From Symsagittifera roscoffensis (lineage: Eukaryota > Xenacoelomorpha > Acoela > Convolutidae), in NCBI RefSeq assembly GCF_963678635.1, contig NC_087069.1:28429776-28493775 (forward strand): a stretch of 64,000 nucleotides of DNA, given 5' to 3'. The translations under genes were made by a program, and so were the position numbers. The notes under the pieces are model-generated. The model saw nothing but the letters and a program-made list of their open reading frames with translations. It did not search any database and was not told where the DNA came from. Of the stretch, positions 1 through 11,463 are shown in pieces (position 1 is the stretch's first letter; the number at the start of each line of letters is the position of its first letter).

Positions 1-79
1 TCTTGACAGATTGCAAATCTTTTTAGTTTGTTATTGCTCTGCTAAACTACTTTGTGAGCCGATTGTGTTGAGAAAGAGT

Positions 80-412
80 TCAGAAAGAAACTGAAGGAGC
101 AATGCACTGACCCATTTCATGGCTGTTTTTCAGTAGGCTTTGTTTGTTTGGCCTCGTTTGTTTGAGCACAAGGGAAACAACAAATACACAACTGCAACTC
201 ATTTTTGAGCTGTATGGTTTTTTTTTGTTCCAGTAACAGTTTTTTCTGGTCCAGTTCAAAGCTATATTCAAGGGCGCTTCTTTGGTTTTTTCGACTTCCT
301 CCTGGGCAGCTGGATGCACTTTTTTCTCTTTAATGTCCCTGTATAACTTCAACGTATTTTTTTCGGTTTTCATAACAGTTGAAGAAAATGTTATCTTGGG
401 ACGGGCCTTCAT
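80..412 (-). CDS. Unidentified 110-residue open frame, possibly decayed
   Basis: An open frame with a lysine/glutamate-rich first half (VHPAAQEEVEKTKE) that looks more protein-like than most frames nearby. A second frame overlapping it also reads as a charged, coiled-coil-like stretch, so a frameshift near the middle is possible. I do not recognise the family. No splice sites or promoter could be tied to it. It may be a chance frame. Confidence 0.2.
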   Translation of the reverse strand: MKARPKITFSSTVMKTEKNTLKLYRDIKEKKVHPAAQEEVEKTKEAPLNIALNWTRKNCYWNKKKPYSSKMSCSCVFVVSLVLKQTRPNKQSLLKNSHEMGQCIAPSVSF

Positions 413-849
413 GTGTCAAAATGAAGACACTTAAATTGGAAAAAAAATTAACCTGGCCCGAATCTGAGAAAAGCTGGGTAAACTGCCCTTCCAATGCTGG
501 GTAAACTGAGGCCTTTGTAATCCAACTCAAGAGTCAAGATAATTGTGATATGGTAATTTCAGGAGCGTTTTATTATGGTTTTTGATACAATGCTAATTTA
601 AAAAATCCGAAGAAAACGCACGAAGCTTGACATTTCAAATGTTTTTTCTTCTTAAACTGTGTTGATTTAAACAAAACTACCAATTTATTATTTATTTGCT
701 AAGTAGTTAGTTTCTTATCACTAGCTGATCTTATTTGAGTTTAATCAGTTTTGATTAGTTGACTTTGGCCAGATTTATCTCTTAAAATAGTCTATATGAC
801 CTTGAAATAGTTTGACACTAACAATCCACTCAGACTAATTGACCTTGTA
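413..849. other. AT-rich stretch with no recognised feature
   Basis: I see no gene, RNA or repeat that I can support between the first open frame and the copia fragment. Confidence 0.4.
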
Positions 850-2020
850 CAATGTCAGGCTGGAATCCATCGAGGCTTGACGATGTTGGTCCATCTTAGT
901 CTTGCTCAGCGCTTTTGTCAACAAATCAATTTCTATGATGCCGGTAGGGCATTACAGATCGTTTGTCTCATCCTTCGCTCGTTTTTGAGCAAAGTGGTAC
1001 TTCATATCGGTGTGTTTCGTTCGCTTTTGCATGAAAGGACCCTGCACATATTGATTGAGCACTGGTTATCCTCCTTGATGATTGTTGGTCCATCTTTCAC
1101 CTCGCCTATCTCATCGCGAAGTGATCGCAGATATAGAGCCTCTTAAACCGCTGCAGCCAGTGCATGGTATTCATCTTCACTGGCTGATATGGCTACAGTT
1201 CATTGCTTCTTAGAGCTCCAAATGGTTGCTGCTGCTTTCTTCTGTAATTAAAAACTCGAGCCAGTATTTGACCTGCCATCGTCCACATCTCCAGTCCAGT
1301 CAGCGTCTCTGGCGCCATAAAGTTTCAAACTATCAGTGTCCTTGTTCTCACAGCTCCAGATGTTTGATCCCTCCTTCAGGTAACAAAGATCCCTTTCTGC
1401 AGTCACCCAGTGCATTCTTACCGGTATCTCCAGGAATTGAGGGAGTTGCATCTGAGCAGCTATGATACCAAGACTTGTTGGCTTAGCTTTGTACAATCAG
1501 AGCCAACAATGCCTCTGTAGTTCTTAGCCTTCAGAAACACTGCCGCTTCTGACCCTGCTTCATGGCAGTCCTTATTTGATAGTAAAGCGTACTCTTGTGT
1601 GCTCAGAGGATTGCCGTGAGCTAGCCCATAACGCTCCAAGCGAACATTCATGTAGTGTGATTGATTCACTGTTAACATCCCAGCTTACTAATTGACCTGC
1701 ATTCTCAGAAACTAAAACAATGAGATTTCGCCATTCATCTTGTATCATTCGGAGAAACGGTCCCTCATCTTGTCAACATTTTCTTGACGTGTGCGCTCAT
1801 TGACGATGCCATCTACCCAAATCAGCACATAGATCATTGCATTCTCTATCCCCTAATCTTGAACTACAAAAGCCTTTGCTGCTTCCAGCAAACCTTTCCA
1901 CCAGTAGGAAGGTGCTCAATGTCTGGTACCAGTCTCTTTCTGCCCGTCGCAGCCCATAGAGTTTGTTGTAGCTGTTGGTACCGCTGTAGTTGGTACCGCT
2001 GCTGAACCCCTCTCGTTAAT
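850..2020 (-). mobile_element. Ty1/copia retrotransposon pol fragment: 3' reverse transcriptase and RNase H, broken
   Basis: Read on the minus strand from 2020 down, the pieces follow copia Pol order. A KLYGLRRAERDWYQTLSTFL segment near 1990-1930 matches the copia KSLYGLKQ..RAWY block of the reverse transcriptase. The segment NQSHYMNVRLERYGL...GNPLST lies at about 1680-1600. The connection/RNase H start, HWVTAERDLCYLKEG then DADWTGDVDDGRSNTGSSF, lies at 1420-1250. An ASEDEYHALAAAV block follows at about 1190-1150, and an EDNQ block with an I/LTKAL-like C-terminal end continues to about 850. Several stops and frame changes separate the pieces, and gag, protease, integrase and LTRs are absent. 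This is a dead 5'-truncated relic. It differs in sequence from the copia element at 30-34 kb. Confidence 0.85.
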
Positions 2021-2829
2021 CCATGTACACTTTATCTATTATGTAACCGAAGAAATTTTAAGATTGATGTTATCTACAAAATATGGTATAAAATCGTTTT
2101 GTTTTCTGATAGACCGAAAACTTCTTTTTTACTACATAAAACACTACTTTTTGTTTAAAAACAGTTTTTTAAACTTTTCTCTCAAAGTGTTAGAGATATT
2201 ACCTTCATAAAATTTGTAGGGCTAATTAAAAGGCTCACTAAAATATAATTATGTCGGTGATTGACTTAGTAGATTTGACGCAACCTTTAATTGACTAAAA
2301 TGGCCAAAAAATGATCCATAAGGGGTAAAATTTTGGGCTCAAAGTTGCAAAACAAATAGCAACCTGTTTTTTCAGATAAAATTTTCAGAATTCTGAGGGC
2401 AGCGCTACTTTTCGAGTTTTGTCCACATAAAACAAATCAACACTGTTAGTATGAAAGTTTTTATAATATTGAAATTGTTATGGCAATCATGATTAATAAC
2501 ATGATTTTAAAATTTAGTTCATTAGTTTTTATTGACGTTTCAGCTTAATTTTGCTTGGGTTCTTTTCAGGTTTTTTTCAGTCGTCGTCTTTTTTTTCTCA
2601 CTTGCAAGTTTTCTATTAATTTAAGCATAAAGTCGAATTAGGATCTTCCAAAAATTGATTTTGCGAGCACTCCTAGAACACTTTATAGTCCGTTTTTTAA
2701 TCAAAAATCCGTTTTTTAGCACCGCAGGCAAGTTCTTGAGAAATAAAACAGGTCAAAAAAGGCCTTACGGGCGTCTTTCTTGAAAACTTTCGACCAAAAA
2801 ATTGTTTTTTTTCGCGCGCACTGCCCTTC
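2021..2829. other. AT-rich spacer, no recognised feature
   Basis: Contains homopolymer T runs and no frame or repeat that I can support. Confidence 0.4.
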
Positions 2830-2834
2830 TCAAT

Positions 2835-2945
2835 CAGTATGAAATGGTTGATGAGGAAACCCTTTGGTTGGTGAGGGGTCGAATCCCTGAGGGGGGTGGG
2901 GCGTCGGTCCCTCTCGCACCCCCCTCCTTTGAATCCGCCCATGTG
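2835..2945 (+). repeat. Possible tRNA-derived SINE-like fragment
   Basis: A GC-rich island in AT-rich surroundings. TGGTTGATGAGG near 2843 fits the RNA polymerase III A-box pattern TRGYNNANNNGG, and GGTCGAATCC near 2877 fits the B-box pattern with one base missing. The spacing is short for a tRNA. A G-rich/C-rich tail follows. A second GC-rich block on the minus strand near 5010-4870 also has an A-box-like TGGCTCAGGTGG. Promoter-like matches of this kind can arise by chance. Confidence 0.25.
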
Positions 2946-3225
2946 CATCTGCTGGTGTGGACGAGCAGTTGCTTTATTTCAATTCAAATAATTAACGGAC
3001 GAAAAGTTGAAACCATTAAAACTGAGTTAAAGCCAATAAAAGAGGCAGCAAAATAGTTGCAGGGTCATCTTTAGGAGTAGCGGAAACCAATAATTTCTAT
3101 TTGGAGAGTCACACGCCCGAATTTGTTTGCTGGAAGCGAAAGGGTAATATATATATACATATATATATGCCGTAAAATCCGTCGATAAATTACTCTGATT
3201 AGCGTGTAAAACATGCAATTTTTAG

Positions 3226-3574
3226 AAACGCGTTGCTTTTTGAACCGAGGACGAAAGACGAGATAAAATCAGTCTACAAATATTTTCAAAGTGTAGGTTA
3301 TTCATTCTGGGCCAATTACGCCTACCTTGAAAAACAAATTGATACTTTTGGAACCCCACTAGAGAACCCCAAATGGCGAGTGATGGAAATGCCAAATAAA
3401 GAAGTTCCAGCTGGGCTCTGGATTTCGGGTCAACCGAACAACGAGAACGGTGATCAATATTGTACAACCGTCTGTAATCTGAGGGGCTTCGGAGTTGGGT
3501 TGAACGATGAATCGTGTGACGGGATAGCCAAGTCAGTAATATGCATGAACGATGTGCATCATTTCACAGAATAG
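3226..3574 (+). CDS. C-type lectin-like domain, single 3' exon
   Basis: The frame opens directly after a splice acceptor (tttttag at 3219-3225) in the middle of a domain and ends at a TAG. It begins N-A-L-L-F-E-P-R-T-K, as do many invertebrate C-type lectin-like domains after the first conserved cysteine. It then carries the diagnostic core WISGQPNNENGDQYC, later cysteines in NDESC and VICM, and an LND in place of the usual WND. Gln-Pro-Asn sits where EPN (mannose type) or QPD (galactose type) normally lies, so sugar specificity cannot be inferred. This is about 115 residues, the C-terminal nine-tenths of one domain. Upstream exons with signal peptide and first cysteine were not found within the previous 2 kb. 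It could be an intact terminal exon or an orphaned pseudo-exon. Confidence 0.72.
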
Positions 3575-4249
3575 ATTATAATGTCCAGTCTGAAACTTCG
3601 ACAATGATGGTTTCTTTGGACTTCTACTGTCAGGGAATTTAGTACCAACGAAACTAAGAAACGAATCGGCATATAAAAAGGAGAAAGTTTTTGGCTCTTT
3701 TACCGTTTACCGCGTAAATCCAACTCAATTTTTATCTTGCAGAATTTCCAACGTTTTGTTCACGCAGTTTTCGAATTTTAGAAACGAGAACCAAATAGAT
3801 TTAGAAGGCTGAATATAGAGCCAAACTTTTTGGGCTCTTTTCCAGCCCCCCCCCCCGCCTTGTTTGTTTCTGAAATTCAATGTATGAAAGTCTGTTTAAA
3901 GTTACTTTTCCTCTTATAAACTGCATCAAAGCGTGTCAGCGTCAACAAGTGAAGAGATTTTTACATTTCTTACATTCAAGATGACATGTGAATAATTTTT
4001 GAACAGCTTAATTTTGCAATTTTACGACGGGGTGTGAAACTGATAAAGAGCCACTTTATGAAATGAAATGTCAAATTTGGAGCGTGGAACCGACTAAACT
4101 AAACTTTCAAATAATTTTCATACAATGTTCACAAGCTAATTAATTTTAAGACATTTAACACGCAGTTTTGGTCTGTGTGACTTGACGGCTTTGCAGGTTT
4201 CCGGCTATCAAAAATGATTTAATGATTAAGAGTAGATGAACGAGTTCAA
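3575..4249. other. Spacer after lectin exon
   Basis: AT-rich. It contains a C run at 3846-3856 and two similar short blocks ('gagccaaactttttgggctctttt'-like text at 3690 and 3820). No gene recognised. Confidence 0.35.
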
Positions 4250-4740
4250 ACTTTTACATAGGTCGTGATGATTTTTGCATTTTTTTTTTCAGGAAAATTC
4301 ATCTAAATTAGGCTTAAACTACTTTTTCGCGGCTTTCCGCATTGGAGTTTGCGGCTTTCAGCATTGGAGAAATCAATTATATAATCAATTGAAATCGATT
4401 TTAATAAGATTTTTTGGGGCAAAAAATCCATTTTTAATCTATTATTTGCACAATAAGGAAAAAAACTGGAAAAATTTTTATGTGATTTTTTACTTATTCT
4501 AAAATACATAATAATGCATTTTAAATGACTTATAATGCATTTTGATCTTGCAAAAAAAATGGATTTAAATCTGACTTAGTTTTATTTTTGTAGTCACTGA
4601 ATAACATGAAAATCGATGATATTGACAATATTTAGACCACAAAAATCCATTATAATCAATTTTTTTTTTCACTTTAATGGACACTGACAATAAAACTTTT
4701 TTTTTTCATTTTTTTGAGGTGCGATTTTTAACGCACAAAG
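4250..4740. repeat. Dispersed MITE-like repeat, copy 1
   Basis: Includes runs of ATAATCAATT/AATCGATTTTAA-type words. Its tail (about 4600-4740: 'attgacaatatttagaccac' then 'tccattataatc') is shared with 27230-27360 and, more weakly, 44890-45005. The other two copies end near 'gcgggtctg'. The three copies are in the same relative orientation and non-coding. Ends are not sharply defined here. Confidence 0.4.
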
Positions 4741-4869
4741 TTTTCTTCACTTTAAACTAAAGATTGTTACTTTATTTTTCTCTGCGCTACTCTGATATTT
4801 TTGTTACTTTTTTGTGCTACTCCATAACTGATCTTTATTTCTTTCAACAATTTTCTTGAATAAAAGAAA

Positions 4870-5135
4870 ATTTGGGCGGGGGGGGGGGGTTAAAATTAGT
4901 GGTGGACTAATCTTCCTTCCATCAATCTCTCTTAGGTTTTGCCCTTTTGCACCCATACAACCCCTGCTAACGTTTGGATCACAAATCCCTTCCCACATGA
5001 ACCCCACCTGAGCCAACCCTCACCCCCCCCCCCCACACTCAACCTACCTGAACCAGATCAGGTAGAGGGATGTGTGTGGTTCAAGGGGGGCGAGTAGTAT
5101 ATGTTGATGAAATCAGCCGGGGGGGGGGGGTTGAT
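4870..5135. repeat. G/C homopolymer-rich block
   Basis: Contains uninterrupted G runs near 4880 and 5120 and a long C run near 5023, in a locally GC-rich segment surrounded by AT-rich sequence. Possibly a decayed SINE on the minus strand (see the SINE-like entry near 2835). Confidence 0.35.
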
Positions 5136-5149
5136 GACCCCCATGTATT

Positions 5150-5790
5150 CACATCGGCTATAGAGTATCCTGTCATCACCATATGTATTAACATAGGGAA
5201 TATAGTTCCCAAGCTATTAGGATAGCGAATATAGTTGATAAGGTTTCAGTAAGATGGTAAGAGAATGGTAAGCAAAACGGCATTTTTTGAATTTTGTGAG
5301 AAAATGTCTAGTTTTTTTCGCAAAAATTTCGGCTCGCGTTACCTAATGGGTGAATATTATTGGCGTATTACATAGGAATAGATTTTCCAGTGTAATAGGA
5401 TTGGTCATAGGTTTCAGAGTTTCAGATGTTAAGATGGTAAGTTTCGAGAAAAAAATTCTTGGAGCCCGATGTTACCAATGTTGAAGATTCAGCGCCCGAA
5501 ATTCTCTTGTATTAGGATAGTATATAGGTTTCCCTATGTATAAGGATTAAGAATTAAGAACTCATTAAGAACTCATAAGAATTAGAAACTCATTGTAGGG
5601 AGCTAAGAACTCATTAGGATAGGGAATGTGTTTCTCAATGTATTAAGATAGGGAATGGTAAGGTTTCGATGTGATAGTAAGAGAGTGGTAAGAAAAACGG
5701 TACTTTTTTAAATTTTGTGAGGAAATGTCTAGTTTTTTTGCATAAATTTCGGCGCGCGTTATGTAATTGTTGAGTATTACGTGTAGATTG
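5150..5790 (+). repeat. Degenerate direct repeats, about 410 bp apart
   Basis: The segment 5230-5370 recurs at 5650-5775, with shared landmarks 'aaaatgtctagttttttt' and 'atttcggc.cgcgtta'. Between them the phrase 'attaggatagggaat' recurs several times. A related block occurs inverted at about 26965-27035 ('accatcttaccatctgaaac'). Non-coding. Confidence 0.5.
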
Positions 5791-6019
5791 TGAAGTGAAG
5801 GTACTATGTTTTTTGGTTCATTGTAAGTCAATGGTGAGATGTCTAAAAACTTGAAATTTTTGTCAAAAAAAAAGAAAGTTTTTTTTTCAAAAAAGATCAA
5901 AACACGATAAGATTTGATATAATTTGACTTAATAACTATTTTTTTAGATGAATATAATTCTCAAAACAGTGCTCAATCTAGCTGAAACTTTGTTAAAACC
6001 TACTGAAACCTACGAAAGT

Positions 6020-6450
6020 TAAGTTTTTGGAAAGATTTACAGAAATATCAAGGTTTTGGCTCTTTTTTTGTTGCTTTTGATCTAATTGAAAAAAAAAGTA
6101 GAATTTAAAAATACGCGTGTAGTATTTTAAAAATAAACCCATTTTGTAGAATTTAAAAATAAGCTCATATTGTATTTTTATTGGCAACATGTTGAGACAG
6201 TGATAAAAAACTTCGAATAAAAATATGGATTTTTCCCTAATTTTCTCTCAAAATTTTGAAAGACGATAAAGTTTACCCTAATTTTGGCTAAAACCACGTT
6301 CATATAATGCTCTCAACACCAAAACCAAAGCTCATACTAGCTGAATCAATATCGAAACGTCCCATTTCTCGGGAAAATAGTGAAAAAAATCGTAATTTTT
6401 GTGAAAGTAAAGTAAAAATTATTCAAATCTATCCAAAGTTTTCTGTTTTT
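6020..6450. repeat. Partial copy of the large 6-17 kb repeat family (tail only)
   Basis: Matches 8545-8940 and 10475-10860 in order: the 'ggttttggctctttt' block, the poly-A/T block, and 'catataatg.tct.aacac'. More diverged than the other copies. On the minus strand it includes a damaged version of the terminal coding segment described at 10424-10525. Confidence 0.6.
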
Positions 6451-6459
6451 ACCCTATTT

Positions 6460-8940
6460 ACAGATGAACCACACAACCTGAGTTACTTCTTTGATGAATT
6501 TTGGGTGGATTTGGGATGAATTTGGCAGTACTTTTTTATGTAAAATCTTCTCTCCATGGTTTCAACAAAACTTCTGAATTTTCTGTGTTTCTATACAAGT
6601 TAAAATTAATACAATCTCCATCAACGTCATTTGTCCAACACTCTTTTAGTTTTCTGTAGAAGTTTAACCTCAAAATCTGATAAATGTCCATTTCAGAATT
6701 ATAAATGCTTTCGACAAAAACATATTTCTGAAATAAACAAAAAGACTTGAATAATTTCCAATTGTTGTATCATTTTTAATCTATTTTGTATTAAAAAACA
6801 CCATAAATTGTTTTTTCCTATTTAGAGTCAAATTTGATTTTAGAAAGCTTACGTTGCCAATCAGAACCTCAAGTTACGGCAAAAAAATTAAAACCAAGCA
6901 ATGAAGTTCAGAAATTCAATAAAATATTGATAAGTTTTTCAACTAAAATTACATTCTTGTTTGTAGTTTTGTTCAAATAAGACAACATTTACTTAAATTT
7001 AAATAAGAACAGTAATTAAAATATTTTTTCTTGAATTTATTTACAATTACAGGAAAATTAACTGATACTTGGCTATGTTTTTGTCAATTTTGATTAAATT
7101 GTTTGTTTTGTCTGACTCTTCATCAGTTATCCTAGCTCTAAATGTGCACTTCAGTGAGAAAAAATAGTTTTAAATAAATAATAATTTCTTTATCAAACAT
7201 ACAAAACATCACGAAGCATTACTGAGGCTTACAATTATCAACAAACATAAAGTCTCCCAAAATTTGGGACATTTTTTGAGAGTGAGGAGTCGAGTCTGAG
7301 TGAGGGCGACTTGTTCACATTGTACTTCTTGATTTTGACGCATACCCTCCTCATGTTGTGTGTTGCTAATTCACATTCTCTATTAAAGATGTCAAGCTCT
7401 TGATCCATGTTTGATTCTTTAACAGATTTGGCTTCATATATTGGTACGAGTCCAAGGTTTTCAGCATCGCGAATACCATTATTCTGGATTGCCGATATTG
7501 CATCTACTTCTTCTTAACTAAAATAGATTTTTTGGGACTATTCAAATTGTTCCAAATCAATTATTTTTAATAGATGAAAGCACGGTTCGAAGTTTTTATT
7601 CTCCCCTTGTAGGGTTTTTGGAACCAAACAAATCTACAAATTTGTTTTGATTTCTCCAAATTAAAAAAAAAATTGGGACTAGTGTGTCCTCTTGAGTACA
7701 TTTTTGAAGAGCAAATTGATCGGATGAGGAGGAATGACAGAAATGATTTTGAGATTAAAGGAAAATGGAAGTAAGCATACTGGGTCATCACAATTTCCAT
7801 ATATGGAAGTATTACCAAAAATGAAGGTTTTGTATGAATTCGCTCAATATGGAAATTGCGTCGTTATTTCTATAAAAATCCACAACCCTCTCACAATTCA
7901 TGCTTCCCAATGGCAGCTGCTATGTATCAACCTCTTGCCAGATTGTATTCAGATTACAGTAAAAACTCGCTATTTATTTCTGTTTCCAACGAGTTTCACG
8001 GAAACTACATAGTAACCCAAGATTATTGTGTAAAAACGGAAGTAAACTGAAATCACCTCAAAATAACGCATGGTTCAGTTCAACATTCCTTCTATTCTTG
8101 GAAAATATCAAGTTTCATTTAATTTTAAAAGGAGCACCTCTCAGCCAAATTCTTCAGAGATTAGACAAATATGTTTACATACATCGAGAAGTTGCTTCCA
8201 CACAAACTCATGGTTCAGCGTTTTTGCCAGAACTCGAAAAGTTCAAAACTCAAAATATGAATCTGATTTGATGAAGGTTATTGATTGTTTTGTTGGTTGT
8301 CATGGTTCTGTGCATAGTGATCATCATAGCGTTTTGATAAAAAATTCCACTTTCTTTTTGTGTTCTCCTAGTAGTTTGCCCTGATAAATCTTTAAAAACT
8401 AAGTGTTGGTTCAGAAACTCTCAATTTAAACGGAAAGAAAACCCTTTTTACAAACAGATGAGAAGTTTTTATAATTGTTTGAAAAGACAAAAACTGAGTT
8501 AATTTTCGAGTTCGCTGTCATTTTCTTCTTCAAGTGCCACACCTTCAGAAGAATTACAAAAATATCGAGGTTTTGGCTCTTTGTTTTGTTTCTTCTGATC
8601 TAAATGAAAAAAAAACATAAGTTTAGAGTTTAAAATTAAGCTCAAATTGTATTTTATTTGGCATCATGTTGAGACAGTGATACAAAGCTTTGAATGAAAG
8701 TATGGATTTTTTCTTAATTTTCACTCAAAATTTTAAAATACGGTAAAATTTACCCTAATTCTGACTAAAATCCAGTTCATATAATGATCTGAACACTTTA
8801 ACGAAAGCTCATACTAACTGAATCAATATCAAAACTTCCTATTTCTTGGGAAAATAGTGAAAATAATCGTAGTTTTTGTGAAAAAAAAATTAAAAAAATC
8901 AATCAAAACTATCCAAAGTTTTCTGTATTTAACCTTTTAT
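6460..8940. repeat. Large repeat family, copy A
   Basis: The part 6460-7190 recurs at 15105-15830, 7190-8760 recurs at 11882-13450 (copy C), and 7483-9400 recurs at about 9413-11330 (copy B). Copies A and C share small differences absent from B, for example a one-base-shorter A run in the minus-strand exon near 8585/13270, so A and C descend from a more recent common copy. The unit carries minus-strand protein-like segments in all copies. No LTRs or terminal inverted repeats were recognised. Confidence 0.75.
7340..7720 (-). pseudogene. Decayed conserved coding segment, copy A
   Basis: On the minus strand the segment reads as a protein in more than one frame: first GDLFGSKNPTRGE (near 7620), then AISAIQN...IRDAENLGLVPIYEAK (near 7480-7420), DQELDIFNREC and NMRRVCVKIKK. 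Frame changes and a stop just before the second part break it. The same residues are kept in copies C and D, which suggests a once-real coding sequence. I do not recognise the family. Confidence 0.45.
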
Positions 8941-9412
8941 TTGTGTAATTAAGTGGTTTTTTGCCCAGTTCAAGGAGAGTTCATCTAAGAACCCCAATTC
9001 ATATGAACAATAAGAGCAATATTCATTGACATTTCTAGATCAAATTCCATGATTCAACTTCTCAGTTTTTTCTCAATGAATAACCCAAACTTGTTCAAAA
9101 ATTACAACTTCTGAAACAATAACAATAGGTTTCAGATCGTTGATAAAAAAAAACATTTTAGTGCAAAAATGACTAAAATGGGTTAGGTTCTTCTTAAAAG
9201 TTTTCAAAATTATATGAAAGTCAGCAAAATCTTCTTCAAAACTGATGATTACCTCTGTTGCTTCTACAACATAAATTTAATGATTTGTTTTAGGAATTTT
9301 TGAAGTTTCAAGAATGTTCTTGTTTTATGCTTATTAGATGTTTTCGCTATTGAACTCTTTTTGCAAGAAAAGTTTTTCAGAAGTGGGGAATTTAGAATTC
9401 ACTTTAACATGA

Positions 9413-9670
9413 TTCTGGATTGCCGATATTGCATCTCCTTCTTTTTAACTAAAATAGATTTTTTGGGACTTTTCAAATTGTCCCAATCCATTTACTTTTA
9501 TTAGTTGAAAGCACGGTTCGAAGTATATATTCTCCCCTTGTAGGGTTTTTGGAACCAAACAAATCTCCAAATTTGTTTTGATTTCTCAAAATTAAAAAAA
9601 AAATTGGGACTAGTGTGTCCTCTTGAGTACATTTTTGAAGAGCAAATTGATCGGATGAGGAGGAATGACA
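9413..9670 (-). pseudogene. Decayed conserved coding segment, copy B (truncated)
   Basis: Same minus-strand segment as at 7340-7720, but the duplication break removes everything after the first residues of the AISAIQN part. The GDLFGSKNPTRGE region is present but out of frame with its upstream part because of a small length change in an A run. Confidence 0.4.
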
Positions 9671-10423
9671 GAAATGATTTTGAGATTAAAGGAAAATGGA
9701 AGTAAGCATAATGGGTCATCACAATTTCCATATATGGAAGTATCACCAAAAATGAAGGTTTTGTATGAATTTTCTCAATATGGAAATTGCGTCGTTAGTT
9801 CTATAAAAATCCACAACCCTCTCACAATTCATGCTTCCCAATGGCAGCTGCTTTGTATCAACTTCTTCCCAGATTGTATTCAGATTACAGTAAAAATTCG
9901 CTATTTTTTTCTGTTTCCAACGAGTTTCACGGAAACTACATAGTAACTCAAGATTATTGTGTAAAAATAGAAGTTAACTGAAATCACCTCAAAATAACTC
10001 ATGGTTCAGTTCAACATTCCTTCTGTTCTTGGAAAATTGCAAGTTTCATTTAATTTTAAAAGGAGCATCTCTCAGCCAAATTCTTCAGAGATTAGACTAA
10101 TAGATTTACATATATCGAGAAGTTGCTTCCACACAAACTCATGGTTCAGCGTTTTTGCCAGAACTCGAAAAGTTCAAAACTCAAAATATGAATCTGATTT
10201 GATGAAGGTTATTGATTGTTTTGTTGGTTGTCATGGTTCTGTGCATAGTGATCATCATAGCGTTTTGAAAAAATAATCAACTTTCTTTTTGTGTTCTCCT
10301 AGTAGTTTGCCCTGATAAATCTTTAAAAATTAAGCGTTGGTTCAGAAACTCTCAACGGAAAGAAAACCCTATTTACAAACAGATGAGAAAATTTTATAAG
10401 TGTTTGAAAAGACAAAAACTGAG

Positions 10424-10525
10424 TTAATTTTCGAGTTCGCTGTCATTTTCTTCTTCAAGTGCCACACCTTCAGAAGAATTACAAAAATATCGAGGTTTTG
10501 GCTCTTTTGTTTTGTTGCTTCTGAT
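10424..10525 (-). CDS. Putative 3'-terminal exon with acidic tail
   Basis: A polypyrimidine tract and acceptor (TTTTTTCATTTAG, read on the minus strand just above 10525) is followed by a 34-codon frame to a TAA. It begins I-R-S-N-K-T-K-E-P-K-P-R-Y and ends in the acidic EEENDSELEN. The homologous segments near 8599-8500 and 13285-13185 carry a one-base deletion in an A run that shifts the frame, and the copy near 6100 is more damaged. Only this copy keeps the frame. The partner exons are uncertain: the zinc-finger exon at 14055-14293 is on the same strand and upstream, but its donor phase would select a different frame. Confidence 0.35.
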   Translation of the reverse strand: MRSNKTKEPKPRYFCNSSEGVALEEENDSELEN

Positions 10526-11190
10526 CTAAATGAAAAAAAAACATATGTTTTGAGTTTAAAATTAACCTCAAATTGTATTTTATTTGGCATCGTGTTGAGA
10601 CAGTGATACAAAACTTTGAATGAAAGTATGGATTTTTTCTTAATTTTCACTCAAAATTTTGAAATACGGTAAAATTTACCCTAATTCTGACTAAAATCCA
10701 GTTCATATAATGATCTGAACACTTTAACGAAAGCTCATAATAACTGAATCAATATCAAAACTTCCTATTTCTTGGGAAAATAGTGAAAATAATCGTAGTT
10801 TTTGTGAAAAAAAAAATTAAAAAAATCAATCAAAACTATCCAAAGTTTTCTGTATTTAACCTTTTATTTGTGTAATTAAGTGGTTTTTTGCCCAGTTCAA
10901 GGAGAGTTCATCTAAGAAACCCAATTCATATGAACAATAAGAGCAATATTCATTGACATTTCTAGATCAAATTCCATGATTCAACTCCTCAGTTTTTTCT
11001 CAATTAATAATCCAAACTTGTTCAAAAATTACAACTTCTGAAACAATAACAATAGGTTTCAGATCCTTGATAAAAAAAAACATTTTAGTGCAAAAATGAC
11101 TAAAATGGGTTAGGTTCTTCTTAAAAGTTTTCAAAATTATATGAAAGTCAGCAAAATCTTCTTCAAAACTGATGATTACCTCTGTTGCTT

Positions 11191-11463
11191 CTACAACATA
11201 AATTTAATGATTTGTTTTAGGAATTTTTGAAGTTTCAAGAAGGTTCTTGTTTTATGCTTATTAGATGTTTTCGCTATTGAACTCTTTTTGCAAGAAAAGT
11301 TTTTCAGAAGTGGGGAATTTAGGAGCAAGGTGTATGATCTGAACGAAAAATTAGCTGGAAGAGATAAAATTAGAACTGATAACGTCTGATTATTACCATG
11401 TACTTTGTTTAAGTTCTCTTTCAGATTTACTTGTTCAGTTGCTACAGTACAGTGTTTCAGCAA
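11191..11463 (-). CDS. Unidentified open frame, 90 residues
   Basis: An open frame rich in Lys, Ser and Leu. Inside it lies a potential 40-odd base intron in the same frame (CATG/GTAATAATC ... CTCTTCCAG/C). It precedes the terminal exon 10424-10525 on the same strand and could belong with it, but nothing in the residues identifies it. The corresponding stretch in copy A is truncated near 9400. Confidence 0.2.
   Translation of the reverse strand: MLKHCTVATEQVNLKENLNKVHGNNQTLSVLILSLPANFSFRSYTLLLNSPLLKNFSCKKSSIAKTSNKHKTRTFLKLQKFLKQIIKFML

Larger units (their letters stand above)
9413..11342. repeat. Large repeat family, copy B (tandem duplicate of 7483-9412)
   Basis: Every landmark in 7483-9412 reappears about 1930 bases downstream, including the 860 bp of otherwise unrelated sequence at 8541-9400. 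Copies A and B are therefore one direct tandem duplication of roughly 1.93 kb rather than independent insertions. Point differences are scattered through it. Confidence 0.75.
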
